From Nitrospira moscoviensis (GTDB lineage Bacteria; Nitrospirota; Nitrospiria; Nitrospirales; Nitrospiraceae): a stretch of 64,000 nt of DNA. Position numbers and translations under genes: made by a program. The notes under the pieces were generated by a model. The model saw only the letters and a program-made list of their open reading frames with translations, searched no databases and was not told the origin of the DNA. This document shows, piece after piece, positions 61,414-64,000 of this stretch; positions within the stretch are counted from its first letter, which is position 1, and every line of letters starts with the position of its first letter. Location: positions 2,644,001 through 2,708,000 of the forward strand of contig NZ_CP011801.1 in NCBI RefSeq assembly GCF_001273775.1, in the 5' to 3' direction.

Positions 61414-63037
61414 CCGATTCCCGCAGAGCGCCGGCGGCGCCACGCCGGCCCGCTGGTGGCAACGGGGCGTGATCTACCAGATTTATCCCCGCTCGTTCGC
61501 CGACGGCGACGGCGACGGCATCGGGGATCTGCGCGGCATCATCGGTAAGGTGGACTACCTCGCCTGGCTCGGCGTCGACGCGGTGTGGCTCTCGCCCATT
61601 TATCCTTCTCCCATGGCCGACTTCGGCTACGACGTCGCGGACTACACCAGCATCCATCCCCTCTTCGGCACCTGGCGGGATTTCGACGAGCTGTCGGACG
61701 CGCTGCACCGGCGCGGCATCAAGCTGATCTTGGATTTCGTGCCCAACCACACCTCCGATCAACATCCCTGGTTCCTGGAGTCGCGGGCGTCCCGGGCCAA
61801 TCCGAAGCGGGACTGGTACATCTGGCGGGATCCGGCTCCGGACGGCGGGCCGCCGAACAATTGGATGAGCACGTTCGGCGGCAGCGCCTGGGAATGGGAC
61901 GCGCGCACCGGGCAGTACTACTACCATGCCTATTTGAAACAGCAGCCGGACGTGAATTGGCGGAATCCGGCCCTCCGGGACGCCATGCACCAAGCCATGC
62001 GGTTCTGGCTGGACCGCGGCGTCGACGGCTTTCGCATGGACGTAATCTGGCATCTGGTGAAAGACGAGCAGTTCCGCTGCAACCCGCCGAACCCCGATTA
62101 TCATCCCGGACTCTGGCCGTCCCGGCGGTTTCTGTCGACCTATACCGCCGACCGGCCGGAGGTCCACGACATCATCGCGGAGATGCGGCGCGTCGTCGAT
62201 GAATACGACGACCGGCTGCTGATCGGGGAGATTTATCTGCCGGTCGACCGGCTCGTCGCGTACTACGGCACCGGCGGCACCGGCCTGCATCTCCCGTTCA
62301 ACTTCCAGCTCGTGGAGCTGCCCTGGCGGGCGGAGGCGATCGCCGCCGCGGTCGACCAGTACGAAAAGGCGCTGCCCCCGCACGGCTGGCCGAATTGGGT
62401 CTTGGGGAACCACGACAAACCGCGCATCGCCTCCCGGGCGGGCGGCGCGCAAGCCGGCGTCGCGGCCGTCTTGCTGCTCACGCTGCGCGGCACGCCGACC
62501 CTCTACTATGGAGACGAGATCGGGATGAGCAACGTCCCCATTCCGGAAGACCGCGTTCAGGATCCCTGGGAGCGGACCATGCCGGGATTCGGCGTCGGCC
62601 GCGATCCGGCGCGGACGCCGATGCAGTGGGACGCCTCCCTCCACGCCGGCTTCACCAGCGGAGAGCCGTGGCTCCCGGTCGGGGAGGACTCCGCGCGAAT
62701 CAACGTCGCGTTGCAGCGCGAAGACCCGGCCTCGTTGCTCCGGCTCTATCGCCGCCTGATCCAGTTGCGCCGCGCGGAGCCGGTCTTGGTGCTGGGCGAC
62801 TATCGCCGGCTTCCCTCTTCACCGGAGGTGTTTTTGTTTCTCCGCCGTTTGGGCGACCGCCGATGCTTGGTGGCGTTGAACTTCAGCGCGGACCGGCAGC
62901 CGCTCTCGGTGCCGCCGGAGCTGGCGTCCGCGCGCATCACCGTCTCGACCAGGCTTGAGCGGGAGGGCGCGGTCGTCGGCTCTTCCGCCCGTCTGGAACC
63001 CAATGAAGGGTTCATTTCGATCGGCACGGCGGCGTGA
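61382..63037 (+). CDS. GH13 alpha-glucosidase / oligo-1,6-glucosidase-like
   Basis: 551 residues. GH13 catalytic set: D220 (GFRMDVIWHL), E283 (LLIGEIYLP), D345 (LGNHDKPR); region I FVPNHTSDQHPWF. The pattern RGVIYQIYPRSFADGDGDGIG is typical of oligo-1,6-glucosidases and alpha-glucosidases. Cytosolic. It overlaps the upstream GH13 gene, indicating coupled translation and a shared role in trehalose or malto-oligosaccharide metabolism. Confidence 0.9.
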   Translation: MDTAGIVSPADRFPQSAGGATPARWWQRGVIYQIYPRSFADGDGDGIGDLRGIIGKVDYLAWLGVDAVWLSPIYPSPMADFGYDVADYTSIHPLFGTWRDFDELSDALHRRGIKLILDFVPNHTSDQHPWFLESRASRANPKRDWYIWRDPAPDGGPPNNWMSTFGGSAWEWDARTGQYYYHAYLKQQPDVNWRNPALRDAMHQAMRFWLDRGVDGFRMDVIWHLVKDEQFRCNPPNPDYHPGLWPSRRFLSTYTADRPEVHDIIAEMRRVVDEYDDRLLIGEIYLPVDRLVAYYGTGGTGLHLPFNFQLVELPWRAEAIAAAVDQYEKALPPHGWPNWVLGNHDKPRIASRAGGAQAGVAAVLLLTLRGTPTLYYGDEIGMSNVPIPEDRVQDPWERTMPGFGVGRDPARTPMQWDASLHAGFTSGEPWLPVGEDSARINVALQREDPASLLRLYRRLIQLRRAEPVLVLGDYRRLPSSPEVFLFLRRLGDRRCLVALNFSADRQPLSVPPELASARITVSTRLEREGAVVGSSARLEPNEGFISIGTAA

Positions 63038-63110
63038 CGACCGGGAGCAGACGAGCCTGGATGGAAGAGAACCGCGGATCTCCGCGCGGGTGTTCCAAGC
63101 CGGTGCCGGG

Positions 63111-64000
63111 TCACCGCCCGGCAGGCTGGAGGCCCGGCATCGCGCCGGTCCGGAGCACGTCGTCGAGGCTGCGGGGTTCATGGATGGGCTGCCGGTTGTG
63201 CTCCGCCCGGAAGCGCGCCGATTCCTCGTACACCACCCTGCGCGCCCGCATGATCGAACCCAGCGGCCGGTGCGCCGCCAATCCATGCCATGGAGTGAAC
63301 GATAAGCCGTCGTCGATGGCGCGCGAGCGCGCCTCGCTCCAGGCTTCCTGCGGCGGAACGGTGAGGCGGGCGACGGGGATGTAGGGACTGAGGCGCTCCG
63401 GCCACCGGACCGACGCGTCTTCGACCGGCATCCGGGCCGTGTCGGTGCACAACTGCGCGCGCACCTCCCAGACGCCTCCGCGCGCCCGGAAAAACTCCAC
63501 CACCGCATCGCGCAAGCCATTCGGCCGTCCGGTGAGGTCCAGCTCCCGCCCGATCAACCGTTGGAGCCCGCCGGACACGGGCACGACGGAGAGCTTGGCC
63601 ATATAGGAACCGTAGAGCAGCGGCGCCTGCGTGTAAAACGTTTCGCTGAGGATGTGCGTGATGGGATGGCCGCCCAGCGCGCGCAGGGTCGGGCTCAATC
63701 CGCCCGCCCGCTCGACCAGCGCTTCGACGCCGCGCATCACCGCCGAAAACGCTTTTTTCCACTCCTGCCCCGTATCCGCCGTCGCGGCCAGCAGCCGGAA
63801 GCGCCGCAGGAAACTCCCGGCGTCGGCGGCCTGGAAGGCCGGCGTATCTTGCATGACAAAATCCTGGGTCACGTCCTGCTCGCTCCCCGCCAACCGTTCG
63901 CCGTCGACGCCGATCACTTTGACGGCGAGGCCGCGCGTGGAGGACACGCGGTCGTCCAGGATGTCGCCCGGCTGCGTCGAGAAGCGCAGCACGGCCGGGT
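63111..64000 (-). CDS. Catalase-like heme protein, N-terminus beyond the window
   Basis: The C-terminal 290 or so residues of a catalase-family protein of the small, divergent type. TRGLAVKVIGVDGERLAG and TQDFVMQDTPAF correspond to the conserved core, and AAHRPLGSIMRARRVVYEES contains the Tyr expected as heme ligand. Whether it has true catalase activity cannot be judged without the N-terminal catalytic His. Convergent with the GH13 pair. Confidence 0.8.
   Translation of the reverse strand, partial: PAVLRFSTQPGDILDDRVSSTRGLAVKVIGVDGERLAGSEQDVTQDFVMQDTPAFQAADAGSFLRRFRLLAATADTGQEWKKAFSAVMRGVEALVERAGGLSPTLRALGGHPITHILSETFYTQAPLLYGSYMAKLSVVPVSGGLQRLIGRELDLTGRPNGLRDAVVEFFRARGGVWEVRAQLCTDTARMPVEDASVRWPERLSPYIPVARLTVPPQEAWSEARSRAIDDGLSFTPWHGLAAHRPLGSIMRARRVVYEESARFRAEHNRQPIHEPRSLDDVLRTGAMPGLQPAGR

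Overview
The window is GC-rich, gene-dense bacterial chromosome with no tRNA, rRNA, CRISPR array or transposase that I could recognise. The gene set (heptose-LPS biosynthesis, MEDS sensors, DUF4142/BON/Spy-like envelope stress proteins, SemiSWEET, MTH1187-type thiamine-binding protein, GH13/GlgC/TreY glucan enzymes, two sigma-54-type promoters) fits a Gram-negative such as a member of Nitrospirota (Nitrospira-like). The taxonomic call is inference from gene content and was not tested.

Layout. 1-3.4 kb: malto-oligosyltrehalose synthase (cut by the window edge) and ADP-glucose pyrophosphorylase. 3.7-7.4 kb: a BON-domain exported protein and two tandem MFS exporters. 7.5-16.5 kb: a stress/envelope block with superoxide dismutase, FKBP isomerase, Spy-like chaperone, DUF4383, metallo-hydrolase, phosphoribosyltransferase, BON, DsbA-like, DUF2231, SRPBCC and DUF4142 proteins. 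16.6-32.5 kb: mostly minus-strand genes for galactose and galactofuranose metabolism (galE, a GH1-RmlD fusion, glf, a glycosyltransferase, galK, galT, a GH2 beta-galactosidase) mixed with two MEDS proteins, two ferritin-like proteins and RecQ. 32.8-45.5 kb: formaldehyde-dehydrogenase-like ADH, a lipoprotein esterase, an ion channel, a frameshifted HPP protein, a molybdopterin oxidoreductase, SemiSWEET with a Tat-signal debranching enzyme, a lipoprotein and DUF2254. 45.5-52.4 kb: copper-type P-ATPase with YHS, lipoprotein, beta-barrel and ZIP-like genes. 52.9-58.7 kb: DUF4142, hldE, a decayed gene, then GT2, radical SAM and GT9 (LPS/glycan). 59-64 kb: thiamine-binding protein, two GH13 enzymes and a catalase-like gene cut by the right edge. 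The glucan enzymes at both ends suggest one trehalose/glycogen region that continues outside the window.

The most unusual feature is not a gene. About eighteen intergenic spots carry short-period tandem arrays (7, 8, 9 or 15 bp units, several unrelated sequences) that fold back into long imperfect hairpins. Nearly all begin within a few bases of a stop codon, with the G/T-rich arm first on the coding strand. Different units share one architecture and one position. In places the arrays supply the stop codon or last residues of a gene (galE, galT, the second MFS gene) or its start codon (GH2). One junction (galT-galK) combines two families and contains a recent 93-bp-offset duplication. This looks like an active process that builds quasi-palindromic tandem arrays at gene ends.

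Decay is visible in three places: an HPP-family gene with a probable one-base frameshift, a dimethylformamidase-like gene with internal deletions, and a remnant resembling the C-terminus of a family-3 solute-binding protein.
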